Origin: JBHHYR01 sp046757585
GTDB lineage: Bacteria; Desulfobacterota; Binatia; HRBIN30
Length of the DNA: 16,408 nt
Direction: 5' to 3'
Assembly: GCA_046757585.1 (NCBI GenBank)
Contig: JBHHYR010000075.1
Location: 1 to 16,408 of the forward strand
The first letter of the stretch is position 1; each line of letters opens with the position of its first letter. Below are positions 1 to 6,914 of the stretch, piece after piece. The position numbers were made by a program, and so were the translations under genes. Under the pieces are notes generated by a model that did not search any database, had not been told where the DNA came from, and saw only the letters and a program-made list of their open reading frames with translations.

Positions 1-210
1 TTCTCCGTCGACTTCTACTACGAAAAAGACACCGCAAACCCGCAGTTTACCTGGTACTTCGGTGACGGCAGCCCCTTGTCGCACAAAGCGAACCCGCGGC
101 ACACCTATAAGCAGCCGGGTACCTACAAGGTAAGCGTTCGGGTGACGGACGCGGAGGGTCGAGCAGGAACGGACGACTGGTCCATCGACGTCGAAAGCCC
201 GGATGAATAG
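1..210 (+). CDS. PKD-domain protein, C-terminal end (partial)
   Basis: Frame 1 is open from the window edge to a TAG at 208-210 and encodes the last 69 residues of a larger protein. The sequence carries typical PKD (polycystic kidney disease) domain signatures: a W-Y-F-G-D-G-S strand/turn motif, then H-T-Y-x-x-P-G-T-Y-x-V-x-V-x-V-T-D, then a last beta strand ending S-I-D-V. PKD domains are Ig-like beta sandwiches, usually found in secreted or surface proteins and often as the C-terminal module of hydrolases or adhesins. What lies N-terminal of this domain is outside the window, so the enzymatic or binding role is unknown. The gene converges on gcvPB, 70 bp away, with a hairpin between them. 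Confidence 0.85.
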   Translation, partial: FSVDFYYEKDTANPQFTWYFGDGSPLSHKANPRHTYKQPGTYKVSVRVTDAEGRAGTDDWSIDVESPDE

Positions 211-243
211 CCACACGCGAACGTGACGTTCACCGTAGCGGGC

Positions 244-270
244 AGGAGCAGCCAGCTCGGCTGCGCTCCT
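244..270. terminator. Hairpin between convergent genes, possible bidirectional terminator
   Basis: AGGA-GCAGCC (244-253) can pair with GGCTGC-(gc)-TCCT (259-270), giving ten base pairs with a two-base bulge and a five-base loop. It sits in the 70-bp gap between the end of the PKD gene (+) and the end of gcvPB (-). There is no T-tract on either side, so it is not a textbook intrinsic terminator. A role in 3'-end formation or RNA protection is inferred from position only. Confidence 0.4.
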
Positions 271-280
271 CCGACGGCTT

Positions 281-1780
281 TCAGGGTTCCGGCGGCGTCC
301 AGCGCAGCACGGGGTGTCGCGCGGCACGCGCCTCATCGAGACGCCCGATCGGCGTACGCGTGGGCGCGTTGCGCACCACATTGGGGGCGTCGTGCGCCTC
401 CTGTGCGATGGCCAGCATCGCCGCAATGAATTCATCCAGCGTCTCTTTGCTTTCGGTCTCGGTAGGCTCGATCATCATCGCCCCACTCACCACGAGGGGA
501 AAGTAAATCGTTGGCGCATGAAACCCATAGTCGAGCAGGCGCTTGGCGATGTCGAGCGTTTTGACGCCTGACGGCTCGAACCCCTTATCACTGAAGACGC
601 ACTCGTGCATGCACGTACCGGGGTAGGCCAAGTGATACGCTCCCTGCAAACGTCGGCGGACGTAATTCGCGCTGAGGACGGCCATGCGAGTGGCTTCAGT
701 CAAGCCATCACCACCCAGGGCCAGAAGATAGGCGTAGGCGCGCACCAGTACGCCGAAGTTGCCATGGAACGCACGCACGCGGCCGATCGATCGGGGGAAC
801 CGATCGCACCACCGCAACAGTCCGCGGTCGCGTACCAGGCGTGGCGTCGGTAAGTAGGGTGCAAGATTCTGCCGCACGGCCACCGGTCCCGCGCCCGGCC
901 CCCCCCCGCCGTGCGGCGTGGAGAACGTCTTATGCAAATTGATCTGCATGACATCGGCACCCATATGCGCCGGCTTTGCCACCCCCATGAGCGCGTTCAG
1001 GTTGGCGCCGTCCAGGTACACGAGTCCCCCATGCGCGTGCACAACCTTCGCCACTTGCACGATCTCACGTTCGAACAGTCCTAGCGTATTCGGGTTGGTG
1101 ATCATCAAGGCCGCGACGTCGTCGTCCATGGCTCGCTGCACGGCCGCTGCTTCGATCAGACCGATACGGTTTCCCTCCACCTGCACGGTGCTATAGCCGC
1201 ACAGGGCTGCACTGGCCGGGTTGGTGCCGTGGGCACTGGCTGGAATGAGCACCTTGCTGCGCGGCCTCCCCCGATCGACGTGGTACGCGCGCACCATCTT
1301 CATCCCAGTGAGCTCACCTTGCGCACCGGCGGCGGGCTGCAAGCTCACCGCATCTAAGCCGCTGATTTCGGCGAGCATGCGTTCGAGTTCCCAGATGACC
1401 TGCAGGGCGCCCTGCGCCCCGGCGGCGGGGGCTAATGGATGCAGGCTGCCGAACCCCGGCAGGCGCGCCACGACTTCATTGGCAACGGGGTTGTATTTCA
1501 TTGTGCACGAGCCGAGGGGATAAAATGTCGTGGCAGCCCCGAAGTTCAACTGTGACAGCCGCAGGAAGTGGCGTAGGACTTCGGGCTCGCTGACTTCCGG
1601 GAAGCCCTCGATCGGTCCGCGTATGAGGTCCGCGGGCAGGAACGCAGCAGGATCAGCGTCATCGCCGCGGAGCAAAAAGTCGCCCCCCCCCGGCCGGCTG
1701 CGCTCGAAAATGAGCGGCTCGTCGAGGAGCAGGCCTGCCTGCTTTCGGACCCGCGTGGCAGCCTTGGGTACCCCCGTCAT
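281..1780 (-). CDS. gcvPB: Glycine dehydrogenase (decarboxylating), subunit 2 (P-protein, PLP subunit)
   Basis: This is the C-terminal half of the P-protein, which with GcvPA decarboxylates glycine and transfers the aminomethyl group to lipoylated GcvH. The 499-residue product matches the usual size of split GcvPB. The PLP-lysine motif N-L-H-K-T-F-S-T-P-H-G-G-G-G-P-G is present with K284 as the Schiff-base lysine, as are the G-S-C-T-M-K-Y-N-P segment near residue 90 and the H-G-T-N-P-A-S motif near 184. The family normally begins shortly before L-I-F-E-x-S-R-P-G, so I place the start at ATG 1780; ATG 1792 is equally possible. Neither has a clear Shine-Dalgarno. The frame stays open to 2188, but that stretch overlaps gcvPA and does not look like P-protein. 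Residues 30-34 read P-G-G-G-D where relatives usually have P-G-R-R-G, encoded by a run of nine G. Confidence 0.95.
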   Translation of the reverse strand: MTGVPKAATRVRKQAGLLLDEPLIFERSRPGGGDFLLRGDDADPAAFLPADLIRGPIEGFPEVSEPEVLRHFLRLSQLNFGAATTFYPLGSCTMKYNPVANEVVARLPGFGSLHPLAPAAGAQGALQVIWELERMLAEISGLDAVSLQPAAGAQGELTGMKMVRAYHVDRGRPRSKVLIPASAHGTNPASAALCGYSTVQVEGNRIGLIEAAAVQRAMDDDVAALMITNPNTLGLFEREIVQVAKVVHAHGGLVYLDGANLNALMGVAKPAHMGADVMQINLHKTFSTPHGGGGPGAGPVAVRQNLAPYLPTPRLVRDRGLLRWCDRFPRSIGRVRAFHGNFGVLVRAYAYLLALGGDGLTEATRMAVLSANYVRRRLQGAYHLAYPGTCMHECVFSDKGFEPSGVKTLDIAKRLLDYGFHAPTIYFPLVVSGAMMIEPTETESKETLDEFIAAMLAIAQEAHDAPNVVRNAPTRTPIGRLDEARAARHPVLRWTPPEP

Positions 1781-1889
1781 GATCAGCACCATCGGGCGCG
1801 GCAGCTGGCTGCGGCGATCCAATGGGCGGTTAGATGATCGCAGCCCCTGCCGAAGATTCCGGCATCGTCCTGCACCATGTGCTGCGGCA

Positions 1890-3230
1890 TTAGCCCAAGG
1901 CCTCCACCAGCCGTTCGACCGCCGCCGCGTCGTGCACTTCCGTCGCACAAAGGAGTAGGGCGTCGCCGAACTCTGGATACCACTGGCCCAAGGGGACTCC
2001 GGCCAGCACGCCGCGCTTCTGGGCGGTGCGCCAGGCAGTGTCGGCGCCGAAGCCGTGCAGGACGAATTCGTTGAAGAACGGCGCCGCAAACTGCAGCTGC
2101 CACCTCCCGGTCTCGACCAAGCGGGAGGCGGCGCGGTGCGCCCCGGCAGCATTGGCGGCCGCCAGTTCATGAAAACCCCTCTTGCCAACCGCGCACAGAT
2201 ACACGGTGGCCGCCAGGGCGATCAGACCATGGTTGGTACAAATATTCGACGTCGCCTTCTCACGGCGAATGTGTTGCTCGCGTGTGGCCAGCGTCAAGAC
2301 GAAGCCGCGGCGTCCCGCGCTGTCGGCGGCTTCCCCGACCAGGCGCCCGGGCATCATCCGGACGAAATCCAAGCGCGTGGCCAGCAGGCCGACCCCAGGA
2401 CCCCCGTACGACATCGGCACGCCCAGGCTCTGCCCCTCCGCCACGGCGATGTCGGCGCCATAGGCGCCAGGCGGCTTCAACAAGCCGAGAGCCATGGATT
2501 CGGCTGTCACTGTCACCAGCAAAGCGCCGCAGGCGTGGGCCAGTCGGGCAAGGGTGGCCAGGTCTTCAACGACACCGAAAAAGTTCGGGTATCCGACGAC
2601 GAGGGCTGCCGTCTGATCGTCGAGGGTCTTGGACAGCCATCCGGCGTCAGTCCGCCCGTCGCTGCTGACCGGCGCTTCCGCCAGATCGACGCGCGCCGCA
2701 CCGGCCATGTACGTGCGCACGACCTCACGGTAGTGCGGGTGCAGGGCGCGCGACAGGATCACCCGGGGACGCCGTCGACCGATGCGCAGCGCCATCAACA
2801 CGGCTTCAGCAGTTGCCGATGCACCGTCGTACATGCTGGCATTGGCCACCTCCATATCCAGCAGCATCCCGATCAGGGATTGAAACTCGAAGATGGCCTG
2901 CAGCGTTCCTTGGCTCACCTCCGGCTGGTATGGGGTATAGGCGGAATAGAATTCCGCGCGCTGTAAGACGTGATCGACAACGGCCGGCACGAAATGGGGA
3001 TAGGCACCGGCACCGACAAAGCAGGGTTGCTGCGCCGCGGCGTTGCGCCCTGCCAGCCCTTCCAGTGCTGCCCGGACCTCGATTTCCGAACGCCCGGGTT
3101 CGAGGTGCAACGAGCCGCGGGCGCGCAGCTCTTGCGGCACGTCGGCGAACAGCTCGACAACGTCCGCTGCGCCAACCGCGGCCAGCATGGCGCGGATGTC
3201 TTCAGTTGTATGCGGTAGGAAGCGCACCAA
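1890..3230 (-). CDS. gcvPA: Glycine dehydrogenase (decarboxylating), subunit 1 (P-protein N-terminal half)
   Basis: This is the partner of GcvPB in the two-subunit P-protein of the glycine cleavage system. The 446-residue length is typical. Recognisable segments are the N-terminal F-L-P-H-T-x-E-D-I-R-x-M-L, the Y-T-P-Y-Q-P-E-V-S-Q-G-T-L-Q motif near residue 100, A-N-A-S-M-Y-D-G-A-S-A, and the C-terminal-half segment T-L-x-T-R-E-Q-H-I-R-R-E-K-A-T-S-N-I-C-T-N. The first codon is not ATG: the only candidates before the family's start motif are TTG at 3230 and GTG at 3227, because an in-frame stop (that of gcvH) lies at 3240-3242. A GAGGAG lies about 18 nt upstream, inside the gcvH end, too far for a normal Shine-Dalgarno, so translation probably depends on coupling to gcvH, which ends 9 nt before the TTG. 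Confidence 0.95.
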   Translation of the reverse strand: MVRFLPHTTEDIRAMLAAVGAADVVELFADVPQELRARGSLHLEPGRSEIEVRAALEGLAGRNAAAQQPCFVGAGAYPHFVPAVVDHVLQRAEFYSAYTPYQPEVSQGTLQAIFEFQSLIGMLLDMEVANASMYDGASATAEAVLMALRIGRRRPRVILSRALHPHYREVVRTYMAGAARVDLAEAPVSSDGRTDAGWLSKTLDDQTAALVVGYPNFFGVVEDLATLARLAHACGALLVTVTAESMALGLLKPPGAYGADIAVAEGQSLGVPMSYGGPGVGLLATRLDFVRMMPGRLVGEAADSAGRRGFVLTLATREQHIRREKATSNICTNHGLIALAATVYLCAVGKRGFHELAAANAAGAHRAASRLVETGRWQLQFAAPFFNEFVLHGFGADTAWRTAQKRGVLAGVPLGQWYPEFGDALLLCATEVHDAAAVERLVEALG

Positions 3231-3239
3231 GAGAACGCA

Positions 3240-3629
3240 CTACTCTTTCTCCTCGGCCACGTACGCTTCGTACTCGGCCGCCGTCATCAAGTCTTGCATC
3301 TCCTCGGGGTCATTCATCTCGACTTTGATGATCCAGCCATCACCGTATGGATCCTCGTTGAGCATTTCCGGGCTTTCGGGCAGATCGTCGTTGATCTCGA
3401 TGACCTTCCCACTCACCGGCGCATAGATGTCGGAAACGGCCTTGACGGACTCCACGACCCCGAACGCGTCTTCTTTGCTCACCTTGTCACCAACCGCAGG
3501 CAATTCCACGAAGACGATATCACCGAGCTTGTCCTGGGCATAATCCGTAATGCCGACGGTTGCCATACCACCCTCCACCAGGACCCATTCGTGCTCTTTG
3601 GAGTATTTTAAGTCCTCGGGGAACTCCAT
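3240..3629 (-). CDS. gcvH: Glycine cleavage system H protein (lipoyl carrier)
   Basis: GcvH is the lipoyl-carrying shuttle of the glycine cleavage system: its lipoyl arm takes the methylamine from P-protein and presents it to GcvT. The 129-residue product has the classic layout: K-Y-S-K-E-H-E-W-V near the N-terminus, G-I-T-D-Y-A-Q-D-x-L-G-D-I-V-F-V-E-L-P, then the lipoylation motif V-V-E-S-V-K-A-V-S-D with the acceptor at K63, followed by P-V-S-G-K-V and a C-terminal Y-G-D-G-W. The start is fixed by an AAGGAGG Shine-Dalgarno just upstream of ATG 3629, the best in the operon; the in-frame extension to 3749 lies inside gcvT and is not used. gcvT ends 10 nt upstream. Confidence 0.97.
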   Translation of the reverse strand: MEFPEDLKYSKEHEWVLVEGGMATVGITDYAQDKLGDIVFVELPAVGDKVSKEDAFGVVESVKAVSDIYAPVSGKVIEINDDLPESPEMLNEDPYGDGWIIKVEMNDPEEMQDLMTAAEYEAYVAEEKE

Positions 3630-3639
3630 GCGTGCCTCC

Positions 3640-4722
3640 TTACCCTTCGCGCTTGTAGAACGGCAATGGAACGACCTCGGCGCCAACGACGCGGCCGCGA
3701 ATGTTGATGCCCAGCTCGGTGCCAACCGCCTCCAAAGTGTTCGCCACATACCCTAGTCCAATCGCCTTGCCAAGCGTCGGCGACTTGGTGCCGCTCGTGA
3801 CCATCCCGACGACGCTGCCATCGTGGACGATGGGGTATCCCGGGCGTGCGATACCCGGCTCGGTCATGACAAAACCGACGAGCCGCCGGGCCGGCCCCGT
3901 CTCGCGCTGGCGCACGAGCGCGTCGCGGCCAATGAACTTGCCTTTGTCGAAGCGTACGACCCAGTCGAGTCGCGCCTCCAGGGGGGTCGTCTCGTCGGTC
4001 AGTTCGTGCCCGTACAGTGGCAGCGCGCACTCGAGGCGCAAGGTGTCGCGCGCTCCCAAGCCTGCGGGTGTGATCCCGAAGGGGGCACCCGCATCGAGCA
4101 CCGCGTCCCAGAGCACCGTCGCGTCGGGCGGGGCGCAATAGATCTCCCACCCGTCCTCGCCCGTATACCCGGTACGTGACACCAGGGCCTCGCAGCCAGC
4201 CACCTCACCCTGGCGGAATGCGAACCGGGGCAGGTCGGGCAGTGGGAGGCACGTCAGCCGCATCAGAACTTCGGTAGCCCGGGGACCTTGGACAGCGAGC
4301 TGGGCAAAGTCGCCGCTACGATCGATTACCTCGACACCATCCCGGTGTGCGACGATCCACCTGAAGTCCTTTTCCGTATTCGAAGCATTCACGCAAAGCA
4401 GGATGCGCGCACAGGTCACCCTGTGGACCACGACATCGTCCACCACACCGCCGTGCGGCAGACACAGGAGCGAGTACTGCGCCTGCCCATCATGCAGGCG
4501 GTCAAGGTCATTCACCGTCAATTCCTGGGTCACCGCAATGGCCGTGGGCCCCCGCAGCTCGATTTCTCCCATATGGCTCACGTCAAAGAGGCCCACTCGC
4601 TGCCGGACTGCCCGATGCTCATCCACAATGCTTGTATACCGGACTGGCATCTCCCAGCCGCCGAAGTCGACGAACCGCGCCCCCAGGGCACGGTGAGTGG
4701 TGTGGAGCGGCGTGCGTTTCAT
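3640..4722 (-). CDS. gcvT: Glycine cleavage system T protein (aminomethyltransferase)
   Basis: GcvT takes the methylamine group from lipoyl-GcvH, releasing ammonia and forming 5,10-methylene-tetrahydrofolate. The 360-residue length is standard. Motifs seen: T-P-L-H near the N-terminus, F-G-G-W-E-M-P-V-x-Y around 20-29, G-L-F-D-V-S-H-M-G-E at 44-53, G-G-V-V-D-D-V-V-V at 91-99 with the catalytic/folate-binding Asp at 95 or 96, and G-Y-T-G-E-D-G-W-E-I-Y at 185-195. The ATG at 4722 overlaps the TGA of folD in an ATGA arrangement, so the two genes are very likely translationally coupled; no separate strong Shine-Dalgarno is seen. Confidence 0.97.
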   Translation of the reverse strand: MKRTPLHTTHRALGARFVDFGGWEMPVRYTSIVDEHRAVRQRVGLFDVSHMGEIELRGPTAIAVTQELTVNDLDRLHDGQAQYSLLCLPHGGVVDDVVVHRVTCARILLCVNASNTEKDFRWIVAHRDGVEVIDRSGDFAQLAVQGPRATEVLMRLTCLPLPDLPRFAFRQGEVAGCEALVSRTGYTGEDGWEIYCAPPDATVLWDAVLDAGAPFGITPAGLGARDTLRLECALPLYGHELTDETTPLEARLDWVVRFDKGKFIGRDALVRQRETGPARRLVGFVMTEPGIARPGYPIVHDGSVVGMVTSGTKSPTLGKAIGLGYVANTLEAVGTELGINIRGRVVGAEVVPLPFYKREG

Positions 4723-5579
4723 CGACGTACAGCACTCTGTCGTCGCGCAGCCGCCAAAGTATTTTGCATCAGCATGGCAACCGTCATCGGCCCGACGCCG
4801 CCCGGCACGGGGGTGATATGGCCGGCCCGTTCCCGTGCACGTGTGAACTCGACATCGCCAACGAGGCGGCCATCACCCACTCGGTTGATGCCGACGTCGA
4901 TGACCACACTACCAGGCCGGATCCAATCGCCACGCACCATTTCCGGCCGGCCGATGGCGGCGACCACGACGTCGGCGCGTCCAATTTCAGCACCGAGATC
5001 ACACGTCCGCGAATGGCACATTGTCAGTGTCGCATGCCGCTCGAGCAACATGAACGCGACCGGCTTGCCGACCAGGTTGCTGCGCCCGGCCACCACAGCG
5101 CGCGCGCCTTTGAGCTCGACGCCGGTGCTTTCAATGAGCCGCATGACCCCCAACGGCGTGCATGGCCGCAACCCGTCACGCCCCATGACCAAGCGAGCCT
5201 GATTGAGCGGGTGCAGGCCATCGACGTCCTTTTCCGGATCCACGGCATCGAGAATGGCCTCAGCGTCGAGGTGTGCTGGGAGGGGCAGCTGTACCAAAAT
5301 ACCATGGATTGCCGCTCGCGCGTTCAACGACCGCACGAGGCGGAGCAAGTCGGCCTGCGACGTATCCTTGCCGAGCTCGTGTCCCTCGGAGACAATTCCA
5401 ACGTCGGCACACGCTCTGCGTTTGTGGCGCACATAACTAGCCGACGCTGGGTTGTCGCCAACCAGGACTGTCGCCAAACCCGGCGCATGGCCGACCGCAT
5501 GACGGAAGGCCGCAACTTCTTCCCGAACCACCGCTCGCACTGCAGCGGCCGCTGCCTTGCCGTCAATGATCTGGGCCAT
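4719..5579 (-). CDS. folD: Bifunctional methylenetetrahydrofolate dehydrogenase / methenyltetrahydrofolate cyclohydrolase
   Basis: FolD interconverts 5,10-methylene-THF, methenyl-THF and 10-formyl-THF. The 286-residue product carries the family's signatures: M-A-Q-I-I-D-G-K at the N-terminus, Y49-x3-K53 (the catalytic lysine of the cyclohydrolase/dehydrogenase site), I-L-V-Q-L-P-L-P with Q97, K-D-V-D-G at 117-121, the NADP-binding loop G-R-S-N-L-V-G-K-P at 165-173, and P-V-P-G-G-V-G-P-M-T at 257-266. The start at ATG 5579 matches the family N-terminus; the frame is open further to 6164, but that part runs antisense into ald. It is the first gene of the glycine cleavage operon, so the methylene-THF made by GcvT would be processed by a co-expressed FolD. 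No Shine-Dalgarno is visible; see the promoter entry for a possible leaderless start. Confidence 0.96.
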   Translation of the reverse strand: MAQIIDGKAAAAAVRAVVREEVAAFRHAVGHAPGLATVLVGDNPASASYVRHKRRACADVGIVSEGHELGKDTSQADLLRLVRSLNARAAIHGILVQLPLPAHLDAEAILDAVDPEKDVDGLHPLNQARLVMGRDGLRPCTPLGVMRLIESTGVELKGARAVVAGRSNLVGKPVAFMLLERHATLTMCHSRTCDLGAEIGRADVVVAAIGRPEMVRGDWIRPGSVVIDVGINRVGDGRLVGDVEFTRARERAGHITPVPGGVGPMTVAMLMQNTLAAARRQSAVRR

Positions 5580-5801
5580 GCGGCGCCCATACTCAATGCG
5601 TCGCACGTTGTAAATCCCCCGGGGCACGGAGATCGGAGGCCACCAGGCTGCGGTTGCTTGGGCAGCAGGACCCCCCACCGGGCGTGACCGCCCGCAGCCA
5701 GCCCCGCGTCCGGCCGTGCACACAGCGAGAGCTGTCGCCATCGGACGGACAGCCCCGTTGGGCTTGCAGCCCTGCAGCCTTCCATCTAACCTCCCGCAGC
5801 C
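5580..5801. promoter_or_regulatory. Divergent intergenic region folD / ald
   Basis: This 222-bp gap must hold the start signals of both the one-carbon operon (left) and ald (right). Three short inverted repeats are visible: GGGCG-TGAC-CGCCC (5680-5693), GCTGTC/GACAGC with an 11-base loop (5731-5753), and GGGCT-TGC-AGCCC (5760-5772). I could not match it to the consensus of the glycine, THF or ZTP riboswitches. The repeats could be protein sites or simple RNA hairpins. Confidence 0.4.
5586..5614 (-). promoter_or_regulatory. Possible sigma-70-like promoter of the folD-gcv operon
   Basis: On the minus strand, TTTACA (5609-5614; one mismatch to TTGACA) is followed after exactly 17 bp by TATGGG (5586-5591; only the first three -10 positions match). 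Only six bases separate this -10 from the folD ATG, which would put the transcription start at or next to the start codon. That fits the missing Shine-Dalgarno but is speculative, given the weak -10 box. Confidence 0.25.
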
Positions 5802-6914
5802 ATGATCATTGGCATTCCGAAGGAAATCAAAGCGGAAGAGAATCGTGTGGCGATGACGCCCGCCGGGGTCAGCGCGTTGGTGGCACGCGGGCACCGCGTG
5901 CTCGTCGCACGCGATGCCGGAGCGGGCAGCGGACTCTCCGACGCGCAATATCGAAGCGCCGGCGCCCACGTGATGCGGGCGGTGCACAAGGTGTGGCACG
6001 AGGCGGAGATGATTGTGAAGGTCAAGGAACCCCTCCCGTCGGAGTACCGCCACTTGCGCCCGGGGTTGGTCCTGCTCACCTACCTGCACCTGGCCGCCAG
6101 CGAAAAGCTGACCAGAACGCTGCGTGCCAAGAAGGTATGCGCGATCGGCTACGAAACCATTCAACTCGACGATGGAACGTTACCCCTGCTCGCACCGATG
6201 AGCGAAATCGCAGGTCGCCTGTCGATCCAGGTTGGCAGCTGGTGCCTGCAGGCGCCGTCGCAGGGCGCGGGCATTCTGCTCAGCGGCGCGTCGGGAGTGC
6301 GACCAGCAAAAGTGGTGATCCTAGGCGCCGGCATCGCCGGCTCCAACGCGTGCCAGATCGCAGCCGGCGTCGGCGCACACGTCAGCATCATCGATCGCAA
6401 TCCGGCTAAGCTACGTTACATGCACGACATCTTGGGCGGACACATCACTACCGTCATGTCTAATCGGGCCAACATCGAGGAAGAGGTGGTCGCAGCCGAT
6501 CTGGTGATCGGATCGGTGCTGATCGCGGGGGCCAAAACGCCACACCTCGTGACCCGCAAGATGGTGCGGGCTATGCGCCCCGGCTCCGCCATGGTCGACG
6601 TCTCGATCGACCAAGGCGGCTGCTTCGAGACCTCACAACCAACAAGCTTGGACCATCCGACCTTCGTCAGTCACCACGTGGTACACTACTGTGTGACCAA
6701 TATGCCAGCCATCGTGCCGCGTACCTCGACCTTTGCCTTCACCAATGCCACGCTGTCATACGTCCTCGAGCTCGCCGACAAGGGGATCCGGCGGGCCCTG
6801 CTGGAGAACCTTCCCCTCCAGCGCGGGGTCAATGTGTTCGCGGGGCACGTGACGCATGCCAGTGTCGCGCAAGCGTTCGGCCTCCAGCACACCGCAATCA
6901 ACGACTTGATCTGA
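5802..6914 (+). CDS. ald: Alanine dehydrogenase
   Basis: NAD-dependent oxidative deamination of L-alanine to pyruvate and ammonia, or the reverse. The 370-residue length and residue numbering match the well-studied family: R15 (E-N-R-V-A-M-T-P), K75 (V-K-V-K-E-P-L) and H96 (T-Y-L-H-L-A-A-S) for substrate binding and catalysis, G-A-G-I-A-G-S-N-A at 175-183 as the nucleotide-binding loop, D198 at the end of the second Rossmann strand, and D270 in S-I-D-Q-G-G-C-F-E-T-S. No clear Shine-Dalgarno precedes the ATG, but the N-terminus M-I-I-G-I-P-K-E-I-K fits the family exactly. It diverges from folD, and its last 17 bp overlap the end of the convergent usp gene. Some alanine dehydrogenases also aminate glyoxylate to glycine, which would feed the neighbouring operon; that link is inference. 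Confidence 0.96.
   Translation: MIIGIPKEIKAEENRVAMTPAGVSALVARGHRVLVARDAGAGSGLSDAQYRSAGAHVMRAVHKVWHEAEMIVKVKEPLPSEYRHLRPGLVLLTYLHLAASEKLTRTLRAKKVCAIGYETIQLDDGTLPLLAPMSEIAGRLSIQVGSWCLQAPSQGAGILLSGASGVRPAKVVILGAGIAGSNACQIAAGVGAHVSIIDRNPAKLRYMHDILGGHITTVMSNRANIEEEVVAADLVIGSVLIAGAKTPHLVTRKMVRAMRPGSAMVDVSIDQGGCFETSQPTSLDHPTFVSHHVVHYCVTNMPAIVPRTSTFAFTNATLSYVLELADKGIRRALLENLPLQRGVNVFAGHVTHASVAQAFGLQHTAINDLI

Noticed and set aside
281..2188. A 635-codon minus-strand frame as a longer GcvPB
   Set aside because: The region above 1792 overlaps gcvPA in another frame, has low-complexity Arg/Pro/Ser-rich sequence and no similarity to P-protein; the family N-terminus fits 1780 or 1792.
2055..2966. A 303-codon plus-strand frame opposite gcvPA
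   Set aside because: Antisense shadow in GC-rich DNA; composition (Gln/Arg/Gly-rich) is not protein-like and gcvPA is unmistakable on the other strand.
4288..5687. Two long plus-strand frames opposite folD/gcvT
   Set aside because: Shadows of folD and gcvT, whose motifs are complete on the minus strand.
5580..5801. Glycine, THF or ZTP riboswitch before folD
   Set aside because: A few CUGG- and GCCUGG-like pieces are present, but the conserved cores and paired elements of these classes could not be assembled by eye; a covariance search would settle it.
4719..6164. 481-codon extended FolD
   Set aside because: The extra 195 codons cross the intergenic region and run antisense through ald; the family starts at M-A-Q-I-I-D-G-K.
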